Shown here: in pieces, positions 54,271 through 63,813 of the stretch
Numbering within the stretch: the first letter of the stretch is position 1
Layout: every line of letters starts with the position of its first letter
Assembly (NCBI GenBank): GCA_017615755.1
Contig: JAFZZM010000012.1
Span: 1 to 64,000, forward strand
Origin: Clostridiales bacterium
GTDB taxonomy: Bacteria; Bacillota; Clostridia; Saccharofermentanales; Saccharofermentanaceae
Direction: 5' to 3'
DNA: 64,000 nucleotides
Made by a program: the position numbers and the translations under genes
Notes under the pieces: generated by a model
Told to the model about the DNA's origin: nothing
Seen by the model: only the letters and a program-made list of their open reading frames with translations
Database searches by the model: none

Positions 54271-56478
54271 TTAATATGTTCCATCCTGACTCGTACATAC
54301 CTTATAGAAATTGTACATTGATCTGACAAGATTCTTCAGGTTGTCATCGTCTGAGTTATTGATTACACGTGCCATGTAATTCAATGGTGAATACGTCATA
54401 GTAATTACAGGAGTGCTCTCTCCCGGCTTCGTGATAGAGATAGATACATCATTACCATATTCTGTTGGCGCAATATCGTTCTTCCATACATAGTAAAAAC
54501 TGGTAGTATCCTTTGCCAGAGCCTTAGTCAATGTGGTACCATCAACATTGATCGAATACTGATCCTGGATACTACTGTTAATCCAGAAATACAATCTCAT
54601 ATTGGTCTTATTAAGTGTCTGCAGGCTGGCTCCATAGAAATAGATATTCTGATCTGTAGTTGTCGTACCCGGATGAACATGAGTGAGAATTTCATTATCC
54701 AGATTGAAGGTTGTCGGTTCGACCGGCAGTTCACTAGTGTTGACGCCCCAGTACTGTTGAGCTCGTGCTCCATAATCAAGCATTGCCTTCGCGATCCTGA
54801 TATCCTTAGTAGACCAGTTGCTCGCAGGATCATTCTCGTATGATTTTACGATCTGAGCAACCGTTAATGACTTTAGTACATGATCATTGTTTGTTCCGGC
54901 AAGATGAACCAAAACAGAAATCGGAGCAGTCATTTCCGTCGGTTGCAAAGAAACATCAAAGTAAAACAATCCGTCTGAAACATGAGAGTTACTTAATGCT
55001 TCTGTAGTGGTTCTACCATTTACGGTAAACGTCACTGTAGTATCAGAAATACGGTCTTCAGAGGGCACATTCAAACAATAGCGCACATTGATAGCACCAC
55101 CAACAGCAACCTGACATCCACCGAGGAGGTTACTCTCTGAAATACTTGCTTCTCCATTGGACCCAACAATGGAATAATTAGCAGTATAGTCACAGGTAAA
55201 ATTGGAAATTGATCCATGACCAGAAAGACCGGTGGTAAAAACTCCACAAGGAGATTGAATCACGCCGATCTGACTATTTTCCAGATCTCCATCAATAGTA
55301 ATCTTCTTACCTGATGCAAGACGCAAATTCTCTCCTGAAACTCCAGATGCGATATAAGTATTTCCTGAGATCATTACATTTCCGGAAACACGTAATGTAC
55401 CATTATCGTATTGAATTCCGCTACCTGACCGAGCAACATTTTGCGTAATCGTGCAATTCGACAGGCAGGTGGTTCCGGAAGAAATATATATAGCTCCCCC
55501 TTCTCCGCCAGATCCGTCCGTATTAACAGCATTACCTGTGAACTCACCACCATTGATAGTCAGAGTTCCTTTCGTATAGATAGCTCCGCCATATGATGTG
55601 GCAGTATTATCATAAATGCTCGAGTTTGTAATCGTACAACTGGAACTACTGTCAGAAATGTACACTCCTGCCCCAGAAGTTGCGCTATTACCGTATATCT
55701 TACTGGAAGAGATGGAAACACTTGCTCCAGACCCAATATATATACCTGCGCTTCCATCATCTGATAATGTGTTATTGCAGATTTCGCTATTATCCGTAAT
55801 CGTGGCAGTTGTATTATTTCCTGTTACCTTCAACGCTCCCGCATTATTCCGAATGTATGAATTCTCAATTGAGACTGTGCAACCTTTACCAGTCACAATA
55901 GCCCGAGCGGAACAATTCTCAATCACACTTTGATTCTTTATCACAACAGTACTATTGTCCTTGAGCGTTATAGATGCGCCGCCACCAGAAATACGAGCTC
56001 CATCTATTGTTAAGTTAGCTCTTCCTTCAAAAGCTATTGCAGAGTAGTTCGAAATAACAAAAAAACCACTTTCGTCTGTAGGTGCACTATCAATTATTAA
56101 ACAACTTGTATTGGTATTTAATGTCAATCCTAACAATTGCGCACCAGAAGTCCACTTGTGGCCATGTAAATCAAGAATAAAAGTACCAGCCTGAACTTTT
56201 GCACGCTTGTTATTAGCAAACGTAACGTCTCTATCCAAAACCCACGTCGTTACTGATTCCGCATTGCCACCTTTATTAATATCATTTGTAACAGGAGTAT
56301 CACCGCCTATTACACCATTATTAGTATTAGAATCATCAATATGAATAACATTTCCTGCCCATCTCGGGTCAGTATCTTCCGCTCTCACCTTCCCTGCCTT
56401 GGGTACAAGGAACAGTGTGCCGAGGGCGAGCGTGGTTGCCAGGACGATCGCGCCGATTTTTGTTATGTGTTTTTTCAT
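54271..56478 (-). CDS. Secreted right-handed beta-helix protein
   Basis: The product has 735 residues. A signal peptide covers about 1-33. Residues about 95-440 are parallel beta-helix repeats with alternating segments such as GNSATSGAGVYISDSSSSC, YDNTATSYGGAIYTKGTL and GGEGGAIYISSGTTC, as in polymorphic-membrane-protein and adhesin families. The C-terminal ~260 residues contain IAKAMLDYGARAQQYWG and SPLNYMARVIN, a conserved end seen in clostridial surface proteins. No sortase motif. It is AT-rich compared with neighbours. The small peptide gene follows directly. Confidence 0.85.
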   Translation of the reverse strand: MKKHITKIGAIVLATTLALGTLFLVPKAGKVRAEDTDPRWAGNVIHIDDSNTNNGVIGGDTPVTNDINKGGNAESVTTWVLDRDVTFANNKRAKVQAGTFILDLHGHKWTSGAQLLGLTLNTNTSCLIIDSAPTDESGFFVISNYSAIAFEGRANLTIDGARISGGGASITLKDNSTVVIKNQSVIENCSARAIVTGKGCTVSIENSYIRNNAGALKVTGNNTTATITDNSEICNNTLSDDGSAGIYIGSGASVSISSSKIYGNSATSGAGVYISDSSSSCTITNSSIYDNTATSYGGAIYTKGTLTINGGEFTGNAVNTDGSGGEGGAIYISSGTTCLSNCTITQNVARSGSGIQYDNGTLRVSGNVMISGNTYIASGVSGENLRLASGKKITIDGDLENSQIGVIQSPCGVFTTGLSGHGSISNFTCDYTANYSIVGSNGEASISESNLLGGCQVAVGGAINVRYCLNVPSEDRISDTTVTFTVNGRTTTEALSNSHVSDGLFYFDVSLQPTEMTAPISVLVHLAGTNNDHVLKSLTVAQIVKSYENDPASNWSTKDIRIAKAMLDYGARAQQYWGVNTSELPVEPTTFNLDNEILTHVHPGTTTTDQNIYFYGASLQTLNKTNMRLYFWINSSIQDQYSINVDGTTLTKALAKDTTSFYYVWKNDIAPTEYGNDVSISITKPGESTPVITMTYSPLNYMARVINNSDDDNLKNLVRSMYNFYKVCTSQDGTY

Positions 56479-56691
56479 TCCCTAAATGCCTCCATCAAGT
56501 ACGCGTCTTTGCGTACATAAATAGTCACAGTAATTATAAAACTATCTAAAGCAACAGGGAATATGAATAACAAAAATTATACATGTTTTTTAGTATGGAA
56601 ATCGGAGCTCCAGCACTTGGAAACTAGCGTTCTCCACCCAAAGAATCTTCGACCTCTTCACCGCGCAAATCGCAGTTCCACGATGCGGCAC
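56479..56691. other. Intergenic region between the beta-helix gene and the ABC gene
   Basis: No gene seen. On the minus strand TATAAT near 56540 and GATGGAGG near the start codon probably express the beta-helix protein. Confidence 0.4.
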
Positions 56692-58428
56692 TCAGAACTC
56701 CACGACGCGGTCACAGGCGTCCATGACGGCGCGGCGGTGGGTGACGATGATCACGGTCTTGTCGGTCATCGTGCGCAGGTTCTCAAGCAGCTGTTTCTCG
56801 GTCGCCTCGTCGAGGCCGCTGGTGGCCTCGTCCAGCAGGAGCACCGGCCGTTCGGAGAAGATCGCGCGGGCGATGGCGATGCGCTGCATCTGCCCCTCGG
56901 ACAAGCCCGAACCCCGCTCCCCTAACAGCGAATCCACGCCGAGTTCTTTTTCATCGACAAAAGAACTCGCGCAGGCGATCTCGAGTGCGCGGCGGATGCG
57001 TGCGGTGTCCTTCGCAGCGGATGGTTCGGCAAAACTAACTATCTCGCGAACGGTGCCGCTCATGAGGTAATTGCCCTGCGGCACATACGCAAACAGCGGG
57101 CGTTCCGCCGATGTCAGTTCGCGCTCGTTGCCGGCGGCCTTAAGGAAAAGCGTGCCGCTATCCGGCGCGTAGAGATTCATGAGAAGTTTGAGCACGGTAG
57201 ATTTGCCGCAGCCGCTGGGTCCGGAAAAAGCGACGAACTCGCCTTTTTTGATCTCGAGAGTGAAGTCCTTAAGGACCTCCGGCATGTTCTCCTTGTTCAA
57301 GGTGCCGTCCTCCGTGGCCGGTGCGGAGTAAGTAAAGTCGATATTTCTAAGTCCCAGGCTCTCAAGTGAACTGTAGAGTTCGACGGGGTTAACCGGTGCA
57401 GTCTCAGGTTTGTCTGAATTAACCGAAGCCTCTTCCGGTTTGTCTGATTTAACCGCCGTGTCTCCACCCGCAGTCTTTGCCGGCTCTTCAATTTCCATAA
57501 GCCGCTCTGCACTCGCGGACATATTGAATGTTTTCGGGATCAATCCTGTGATGTTAACGATCGGGCCCTGAAGTTGCGTGATCAGCTGCGTCACCGCCAT
57601 CAGGGAACCATATGAAAGAGTACCGACGAGAATGCCGTAACCACCATAGCAGATACCCATGATGTACATACCGTTCATGGTCAGAAGATATCCGATATTC
57701 GCGAGCACCGAGAAAGTGTTGCGTCTCATGCGTGCGGACTTGTGCGCCTTCATGCGCTCCTCACCCTCTTCAAGCGAGCGCTTCTCGGCGCCGAACGACT
57801 TAATGATCATGAGACTCTCGAGGCTCTCCTGCATGAAGATACGCAGCTTGCCGTCCGTCTCCTGGATAGCCTTGTGCATGGACTTCAGTTTCTTGCGGAT
57901 CAGATAAGTCAGCACCGCCAGCACGATTCCGACTGGGATCATGACGATGGCGATGATGGTGTCGATATAAAGGATCATGACGAGCGCGCTGATCATTCTA
58001 ACCAGCATGCCCAGAAGGCCCGGGAGAATGTCGACGAAGCCGTTCGAAACGACGACCACGTCATTGGTCAGGCGGTTCAGCCACTCACCCGAATGCGTCG
58101 CCGTCACACGCGAAAAATCCCCGTACAAGAGCTTTTCGAGCAGATGCGATTTAAATCGGTTCTCCAGCGATGCACGCGCGAGTTCCGAGAAATGGCGGTT
58201 AAACGAGATCAGGACGATGCGTGAAAGCTCCAGGAGCAGAAACAGCATCGTTGACCGAAAGAAAAGCACTCGTTCCCCGGCGACGGCGTGGTCGACGATG
58301 TTTTTGAGCAGGAGTGCGTACAGGACGCCGAAGCAGCCGAGCACGACCTGCAGGAGGCAAAGAAGGACCACCCACGCCCTGTGCTTGCCCGGCACTCTGT
58401 ATAGCCATTTCAACGTCTTATTTCCCAT
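56692..58428 (-). CDS. ABC exporter, fused permease-ATPase
   Basis: The product has 578 residues. Six membrane helices (about 20-310) are followed by the ATPase with SGPSGCGKST (Walker A), LSEGQMQRIAIARAIF (signature), VLLLDEATSGLDE (Walker B) and VTHRR. No N-terminal peptidase C39 domain is present. A Lys/Glu/Pro-rich insert (about 315-355) with two SDKPE repeats joins the halves. It is the last gene of the operon and overlaps the HprK-like gene by 11 bp. It would export the matured peptide if the operon makes one. Confidence 0.9.
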   Translation of the reverse strand: MGNKTLKWLYRVPGKHRAWVVLLCLLQVVLGCFGVLYALLLKNIVDHAVAGERVLFFRSTMLFLLLELSRIVLISFNRHFSELARASLENRFKSHLLEKLLYGDFSRVTATHSGEWLNRLTNDVVVVSNGFVDILPGLLGMLVRMISALVMILYIDTIIAIVMIPVGIVLAVLTYLIRKKLKSMHKAIQETDGKLRIFMQESLESLMIIKSFGAEKRSLEEGEERMKAHKSARMRRNTFSVLANIGYLLTMNGMYIMGICYGGYGILVGTLSYGSLMAVTQLITQLQGPIVNITGLIPKTFNMSASAERLMEIEEPAKTAGGDTAVKSDKPEEASVNSDKPETAPVNPVELYSSLESLGLRNIDFTYSAPATEDGTLNKENMPEVLKDFTLEIKKGEFVAFSGPSGCGKSTVLKLLMNLYAPDSGTLFLKAAGNERELTSAERPLFAYVPQGNYLMSGTVREIVSFAEPSAAKDTARIRRALEIACASSFVDEKELGVDSLLGERGSGLSEGQMQRIAIARAIFSERPVLLLDEATSGLDEATEKQLLENLRTMTDKTVIIVTHRRAVMDACDRVVEF

Positions 58429-59131
58429 TCATTCCCTCATATGACACGCGTGCCGCGTCCGGTTCCATATTACAGTTCAATTTATACAGTTCCACCGAAA
58501 AAGTCAAACGATCCAGTAGTTCCAGCGTCTTAGCGAGTCCTTCGGCTCCCTGCGGTCGATACGTCTGCTGCAGAAGCAACGGGTACGCTTCGTTCTTTTC
58601 GACAGAAGCGATCTCGTTTTTCTCGCCACGCTTGATCAGGCAGATTGCTTTGAGTGGCACGCAGATGTCCGTGCCCAGACGGTGTTTGCCGTTAAAAGGT
58701 GTGCCGTACACCACCGCGCCGTTTTCATCGACACGGATATACGGTTTGTCATCGTTAACCATGACAACTCTGTCCCCGAAGCACTCGCGCCAAAGCCTCG
58801 CGTGCGTGGATTTGCCTGTGCCGCTCGGAGCCGTGAAAATGTATGCTTCGCCGTCCATCGCAATGCAGGATCCGTGGAACAAAAACGTGTTGTAAGCAAG
58901 CATCTCAGTCGAGAGTTTTCTGTGCACCGCGAGTTCTTCGTAGTAGTCGTCCGTAAAGTTATACTCCTCCGAACCATGTGCTTTTTCATACTCGATATCC
59001 TCGGGAGTAGTTTTCACCACGATGTCGGGAGTATCCGCTTCCAGCCCGTAGCCCTTGCAGTACTCGTGAATACGCGGATAGATCGACTCGATCCGCACGA
59101 TCTGGTCTGCGATCTTGTACGTACCAATCAC
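58418..59131 (-). CDS. HprK-like serine-kinase domain protein
   Basis: The product has 237 residues from a GTG start. The P-loop TAPSGTGKSTHARLW lies at about residue 105 and NDDKPYIR at about 130, as in HPr kinase/PEP-carboxykinase-like proteins. Stand-alone relatives occur in RiPP clusters, where one phosphorylates the C-terminus of a lasso peptide. The first ~95 residues resemble the N-terminal part of these relatives. The GTG is coupled to the preceding gene by a GTGA overlap with AGGAGG 11 nt upstream. Confidence 0.8.
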   Translation of the reverse strand: MIGTYKIADQIVRIESIYPRIHEYCKGYGLEADTPDIVVKTTPEDIEYEKAHGSEEYNFTDDYYEELAVHRKLSTEMLAYNTFLFHGSCIAMDGEAYIFTAPSGTGKSTHARLWRECFGDRVVMVNDDKPYIRVDENGAVVYGTPFNGKHRLGTDICVPLKAICLIKRGEKNEIASVEKNEAYPLLLQQTYRPQGAEGLAKTLELLDRLTFSVELYKLNCNMEPDAARVSYEGMNGK

Positions 59132-59565
59132 TTTTTCACGATCCTCCTGACTACCGATTTGAAGCCGCGCCAGCAGTAGCGCAACGGGAACAGCCACACC
59201 CAGATCCTCGAGTAGAGTTTGTACCCGAAGTCAGTGGTCTTCACTTCTTTTCCCGAACGCAAAACGGAAGCCAGCACCCCGACGATGTCCTCGTCCTTGA
59301 TGCCAACTTCCTTCGTAATGCAGTTATCCCCACGGATCACGTAGTCCGTGTCTCGCACCTTGATGATCCGGTGCAGCACATATCTTCCGTCAAACGGTGT
59401 GGGCTTATAAAGCGGAACGTCATATTTTCGAAGCCGTCCCTGCGGCTTGACCAGCACCACGGCGTCCTTGCCTTCGCGGATAAGCGGAAGCATACTCTGG
59501 CCGCGGTTAGAGTATACCAACCGTCCGGTCGTTCTGATCTCTTCTTCGATGGAAGAATTACTCAT
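59128..59565 (-). CDS. S24/S26-type signal-peptidase-like protein
   Basis: The product has 145 residues. RGQSMLPLI holds the nucleophile Ser, YVLHRIIKV the likely His general base (as in Sec11-type enzymes, where bacterial SPase I has Lys), and VIRGDNC an Asp. One hydrophobic segment near the C-terminus (LWVWLFPLRYCW) may anchor it. In PqqD/HprK-like clusters such proteins probably remove leader peptides. The ATG overlaps the PqqD-like stop by 8 bp. Confidence 0.8.
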   Translation of the reverse strand: MSNSSIEEEIRTTGRLVYSNRGQSMLPLIREGKDAVVLVKPQGRLRKYDVPLYKPTPFDGRYVLHRIIKVRDTDYVIRGDNCITKEVGIKDEDIVGVLASVLRSGKEVKTTDFGYKLYSRIWVWLFPLRYCWRGFKSVVRRIVKK

Positions 59566-59818
59566 CCAGCGCTCCAATCTTCCGAAGCTCTTCAACGGCT
59601 TTTTTCACGTCACGCTCTACGACATCACGCGGCGCATCGAACTTCAGGAGGATCGCGTCCGTCATGGCCTCCTCGGTGGTCTCCTCGCGAAGAAGATTCA
59701 GGATCTCGCCAAGCGTATCGTTGCCCTTCACGATGCCCGAGAATGCCTCACCCGCAGTCGGGATCAGGAGGTTCTCCTCGCCGTATTTATGTACCAGAAA
59801 AGTGGACTTGAGTTTCAT
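59558..59818 (-). CDS. PqqD-family RiPP recognition element-like protein
   Basis: The product has 86 residues. The pattern matches small PqqD-like proteins: FLVHKYGEENLLIPTAGEAF (beta strands), FSGIVKGNDTLGEILNLL (helix) and VERDVKKAVEELRKIGALDE (C-terminal helices). PqqD-like domains bind leader peptides of ribosomal natural products and hand them to modifying enzymes. CGGAGG lies upstream of the ATG. The next gene overlaps it. Confidence 0.85.
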   Translation of the reverse strand: MKLKSTFLVHKYGEENLLIPTAGEAFSGIVKGNDTLGEILNLLREETTEEAMTDAILLKFDAPRDVVERDVKKAVEELRKIGALDE

Positions 59819-59851
59819 GCCATAGCCTCCGTGTTCTTGATCCGTCCGTCA

Positions 59852-60151
59852 TCAAAGCTTGTCCGCCGGAACAAAAGGCAACGTCACGACGTCAGATCCC
59901 GTTATCGCAGCGTAGTCCGGATCCGACTCTTCCCCGTCGTCCAAAATGATGTCCTTAAACGGATCGAGCTCGTCAAAAGTCGTACTCTCGCCTTCCGGCA
60001 CACTCACGGACACACCCGTGTTCCACGTCGACGTCGGATACGTCTTCGCCGGCTCCTTCGCCCGTCGCGTCCAAAGCACCAGGAATCCGATCAGCACGAG
60101 GATCGCCACACCGGCAAGGATACATATATTTCGAACCTTATTACTTCTCAT
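59852..60151 (-). CDS. Small single-pass membrane protein
   Basis: The product has 99 residues. A basic N-terminus (MRSNKVRN) and one helix (about 9-28) are followed by an acidic, Ser/Thr-rich outer part (ELDPFKDIILDDGEES). No family is recognised. It is the first gene of the PqqD operon, 33 bp before the PqqD-like gene. It could be an accessory or an unusually long precursor. Confidence 0.7.
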   Translation of the reverse strand: MRSNKVRNICILAGVAILVLIGFLVLWTRRAKEPAKTYPTSTWNTGVSVSVPEGESTTFDELDPFKDIILDDGEESDPDYAAITGSDVVTLPFVPADKL

Positions 60152-60300
60152 ATCAATTCTTCGTCTCCACAACTATTTCGCTCACCCCGCAGGCGCCGCC
60201 CTGCGCAGGTGTTTCTAAATCAGGTTTACACTTAATAATACCACGTTTCGGGAATTGCTTCACTAGGTGGTTTTGCCCGACGCCGAAAAGAACTCAAAAA

Positions 60301-60343
60301 GAAGGGGTGTCTCTCCGTGAAAACCACTTCGGGACACCCCTTC
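60301..60343 (-). terminator. Terminator after the PASTA/LRR/DUF4214 gene
   Basis: GAAGGGGTGTC and GACACCCCTTC form an 11-bp stem. On the minus strand it is followed by TTTTTGAG. It lies about 85 bp past the stop codon. Confidence 0.85.
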
Positions 60344-60427
60344 CTTATATCATTTTAATTCGCGCCGCTCTGGCCTTCCGGCCTTCGCAGCCGGGCCGCT
60401 TCGCGCTTCACGCTCGGCCCGCTCAGC

Positions 60428-63202
60428 TCACACGGTTCCGCGCTCGATTCCGTAATACGCGCAGATCGCGGTGAACTCCGGTGACGCACCGAAGAATACG
60501 AGAACGTCATGGCGTGTCGCAGAGCCGCTCTTCAGCTGGTCGACCCAGTACTCGAAACCGCCCTTTTCAGGCTCACGGTCCATAAACGTCTTGTAAAGTC
60601 TCGTGATGTACTCCTCGTCCGTTGTCTTCAGGTTCACAAACTCCGGAGACTCGAAGAAGAATCTCGCTGCGCCGGCACCGGTCTCCTCGAGATTGGTCAG
60701 CGCCATGCTCCAGTACTTCAAGCCGCCTTCCTCAGGCTCACGGCCGAGGCAGCAAGAGTAAAGACGAGTTGCGAAGTCGATTGCTTTTTGAGAAGCATAC
60801 TCCGCCTTTGCGGTGATCGCACCGGAACGTACGCAGTATGTCGCGCAAAGGTTACACCACTCAGTCGAATCGATGAAGCCATTGATGACATCGATACGGG
60901 TCCTTCTTCCGCTCTTCAGCTCGTCCACCCAGAACTTCTTTCCAGCCGGCTCTGACTCACGGTCAAAGAACGTCTTGTACAAAGTCTCAACGAAATCCTC
61001 GATGCTGAGTTTTCTGTTCTCAAACTCCTCTGTGAAAAGGAAGTCTCTCGCACAGTCACCACCGGTACGACGACCCTTTGTGATCTCCTCGACCCAGAAC
61101 TTCAAGCCTTTCTCTTCCGCGTCACGGTTCAGCGCAACGGTATAAAGACGCTTAACAAAGTCGGCGATCTCAGGCTTCTTGGTCGGCTCCGGGGCGGGTG
61201 CTTTTTTATAGACCTTCATATTGACGGTAAACGAGCCGTGATTACCATATACAGACGAATCCGGTGCCGGGTCAGTCTCGATGACTGTCTCATCCTTCGT
61301 AGGATCCTCGTTCTCTACCCATGTGATCTCGAAGTTAACTTCATCAAAAATATGCATAAGCACGTTCTTGATCGACTCCTGAGCTTCTTCGTAGTTCTTT
61401 CCGATCACGTTCGGCATCGTCTCCGGCGGGAGCGGTGTCGGTGAAATAGTCGGCTCAGGATCCGTCTCCGGGGTCGGAGTCGGTGTCGGAGTCGGCTGCG
61501 GCCAGATTCCTTCCGGCACAAGCTTCACATCCTCATCGATAGAAAGGTGATCAACTACTCCGGATATAGTATTTTCCGAAGAATGTCTAAAGAAGACCGC
61601 ACCGTCCTCGATATCAATAACAACATCTTCAGAAGTAACCAGTGGCAAAAGCTCTGTACATCCGCTGATATCCAGATCAGTAAGTTTGTTGTCGTGCGCC
61701 ATGAGGCGTATCGCATTTTTAAGATGGCTGACATCCAGCTTGGTCAGAAGATTCGAATTGCAATCCATGTATTCCAGACTGCTGATCTCACCCAGTTCCA
61801 GAGTCTCCAGCTTGTTATTATTGCAGCGCAGGTTGATCAGCTTAGTGCATTTGCTGACATCAAGAGTCTCCAGTTCGTTCTCACGGATGTCCAGGACCCT
61901 CAAATCCGCATTCTGACTCAGATCCAGGACCTTCAGTTTGTTTCCTGTAAGAGAGATCTCCTCAAGGAGCGGACAACAAGAGATATCCAGTTCCGAGATC
62001 TCCGTATCGCTCACATACAATGATTTCAGGAGCGGACAATGCGAAAGATCCAGTTCCGACAGTTCGGTATCGTGCGCAGTCAGCTGCACCAGTTCAGTAT
62101 TGTGACTGAGTTCCAATGTTGCTATACCATTACCACCCACATCAAGCCTTTCCAGAGCCGGATTATTGATCGTCGAAAGGATCGTCAGATCATTTTGTGA
62201 ACAGAAGCATTCCCTAAGAAGCGTATTGTAGTCAATATTCAGATCCGAGATCTTGTTTACACTACAGTTCAATGACTCAAGAAGCGTGTTATTATTCACA
62301 TCCAACACAGCAATCTCATTGTTGTGGCAGCTCAGATTGTTCAGAAGCACATTCTTGCTGACATCAAGCGCGGTAAGTTTATTATTCGCGAGTTCCAGAT
62401 TCTCAAGCGCAAGATTGTGACTTACATCAACACTGGTCAACTCACCACCATAGGACACCAGATTCTCCAGCGCCACCAGGTACTCGACGCCCTTAAGCGA
62501 ACTTGCACCGTCAACCTGCAAAGCCTTCGCGGCAATGATCTCACTGATGCTAAGCATATCGTCATCAGTATAGTCAAACACCTTCACTGCTTTACGCACG
62601 ATCTCATCCGGGAAATTCACTTCATTGATTGCGACCTCGACCGGCAGCTCGATATCCACATCCACGACCATGTCGACCGAAACATTCTTGTCATACGACA
62701 AGAAGATCACATCGTCCTTATCAAGGAACGCATAATAATCGCCCAGATCATCCTTCTTCGTCGTTGACTGATAAATCTTCGCAACCAGCTCCGAATTATA
62801 CGCAAGCATAAGTGATGTCAACTTGTTCCCGTTCGCGATCAACGTCGAAAGCTTCTCATTTGCGGACAAAGCCAACGACTCGATCGAGCACCCGGAACAG
62901 TCCAACGACTGCAGGTTATACAGGAACTCGACACCCTGAAGCGATGTACAAGCCGGATCACTGATCGAGACCGCCACCGCCGCATCAAGCTCACTCTCTT
63001 CCAGAATATCGTCCGGCGTCGTGTCAATATTCGCCTTCACATACGCGCGGAACACCGGATCCGGGAAACGCTCCTCGGTGATACTAACATAGTCCAACGG
63101 CTTCACATCATCCGCCCGGACATCCACCGCCGCCGTTCCCGCGGCAAAAGCACCGGCGCACGCTACCGTCAGCGCTCCCGCCAGTAAGTTCTTCATTTTC
63201 AT
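60428..63202 (-). CDS. Secreted LRR protein with PASTA-like and DUF4214 domains
   Basis: The product has 924 residues. A signal peptide covers about 1-30. LRRs of the internalin-like LxxLDVSKNxxL type fill about 60-570. A Pro/Thr linker (about 585-615) leads to a PASTA-like domain (MPNVIGKNYEEAQESIKN, about 615-690). Four DUF4214-like units follow at about 700-924, ending YGIERGTV. PASTA domains bind peptidoglycan, so it may be wall-associated. I chose the ATG at 63200-63202, preceded by GGGAGGTT. It is the third of four DUF4214 proteins in the window. Confidence 0.93.
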   Translation of the reverse strand: MKMKNLLAGALTVACAGAFAAGTAAVDVRADDVKPLDYVSITEERFPDPVFRAYVKANIDTTPDDILEESELDAAVAVSISDPACTSLQGVEFLYNLQSLDCSGCSIESLALSANEKLSTLIANGNKLTSLMLAYNSELVAKIYQSTTKKDDLGDYYAFLDKDDVIFLSYDKNVSVDMVVDVDIELPVEVAINEVNFPDEIVRKAVKVFDYTDDDMLSISEIIAAKALQVDGASSLKGVEYLVALENLVSYGGELTSVDVSHNLALENLELANNKLTALDVSKNVLLNNLSCHNNEIAVLDVNNNTLLESLNCSVNKISDLNIDYNTLLRECFCSQNDLTILSTINNPALERLDVGGNGIATLELSHNTELVQLTAHDTELSELDLSHCPLLKSLYVSDTEISELDISCCPLLEEISLTGNKLKVLDLSQNADLRVLDIRENELETLDVSKCTKLINLRCNNNKLETLELGEISSLEYMDCNSNLLTKLDVSHLKNAIRLMAHDNKLTDLDISGCTELLPLVTSEDVVIDIEDGAVFFRHSSENTISGVVDHLSIDEDVKLVPEGIWPQPTPTPTPTPETDPEPTISPTPLPPETMPNVIGKNYEEAQESIKNVLMHIFDEVNFEITWVENEDPTKDETVIETDPAPDSSVYGNHGSFTVNMKVYKKAPAPEPTKKPEIADFVKRLYTVALNRDAEEKGLKFWVEEITKGRRTGGDCARDFLFTEEFENRKLSIEDFVETLYKTFFDRESEPAGKKFWVDELKSGRRTRIDVINGFIDSTEWCNLCATYCVRSGAITAKAEYASQKAIDFATRLYSCCLGREPEEGGLKYWSMALTNLEETGAGAARFFFESPEFVNLKTTDEEYITRLYKTFMDREPEKGGFEYWVDQLKSGSATRHDVLVFFGASPEFTAICAYYGIERGTV

Positions 63203-63813
63203 GACAAACCTCCCAACACACTTTATTTTGCAAATGCAATAACCTTTACTGCATCCCCCATAAAAGTATAACACGTCCCGCCCGACATTTCACATGAGAA
63301 GACTGTCACTTAACAAGAAGCGGCCCCGCGCCCAGCCCACGAACAGCGCCTGCGCCAGTGCTTTTTCAGCCGCCCGGATTACTCTCGAAATCACGCCCAC
63401 GCAAGTGCTGCTCAGTCGCCTGCGCAAGTGTTTTTTTCATACGGACTCGAACGCCAAATCGGCTATACAGTCGCAATCGCAAAAAAGTGCTTTTCCGCAC
63501 GTAATATTTTGCCTGTTTTTCAATAAAAGGCAGTCGGAATCCGGAAAACCATCGAATACGACCGACTTTCCCAAAGAAAAAACTCGAAAAACTTCGATTT
63601 GTACGGTTGAAAAGCACTTAATCGTCAATTTCGCCTGCCACCCCTTCTCTCAGGTACGGGCGCAAACCACAAAATCCTCTATTATGACCGACATTGTACG
63701 GGCGCTAAGCGCCAAATTGCCGATTCCGACCGACACCCTCCACACAAAAAAGAGCACCCGGTTTTGCCCGGATGCTCTCTTGTTCTTTTTTCCTTTTCTT
63801 CTCCAAAAGCACT
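63203..63813. other. Intergenic region with AAAAGCAC copies and weak dyads
   Basis: No gene seen. It has four copies of AAAAGCAC/GTGCTTTT (63358, 63487, 63610, 63805). CAGTCG occurs at 63413, 63468 and 63531; the last pairs with CCGACT at 63562 to give a 37-bp dyad. A regular period is not clear. A terminator lies at 63746-63777. Confidence 0.45.
63746..63777 (-). terminator. Terminator after the right-edge DUF4214 gene
   Basis: GAGCACCCGG and CCGGATGCTC pair around a short loop. On the minus strand the hairpin is followed by TTTTTT. Confidence 0.85.

Larger units (their letters stand above)
1323..63812. repeat. Iterated octamer AAAAGCAC/GTGCTTTT across the window
   Basis: I counted about 51 copies by eye, 26 as AAAAGCAC and 25 as GTGCTTTT, for example at 1323, 4025, 5169, 5795, 8027, 9717, 14829, 16932, 24683, 43290, 46732, 47257, 52137, 52581, 53428, 61198 and 63805. 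About 20 extend to AAAAGCACTT/AAGTGCTTTT. Chance expectation for an octamer on both strands of 64 kb is about 2. They occur inside genes and between them. Confidence 0.9.

Noticed and set aside
56692-60151. A lasso peptide cluster
   Set aside because: PqqD-like and HprK-like proteins fit, but there is no asparagine-synthetase-like cyclase and no transglutaminase-like leader peptidase.
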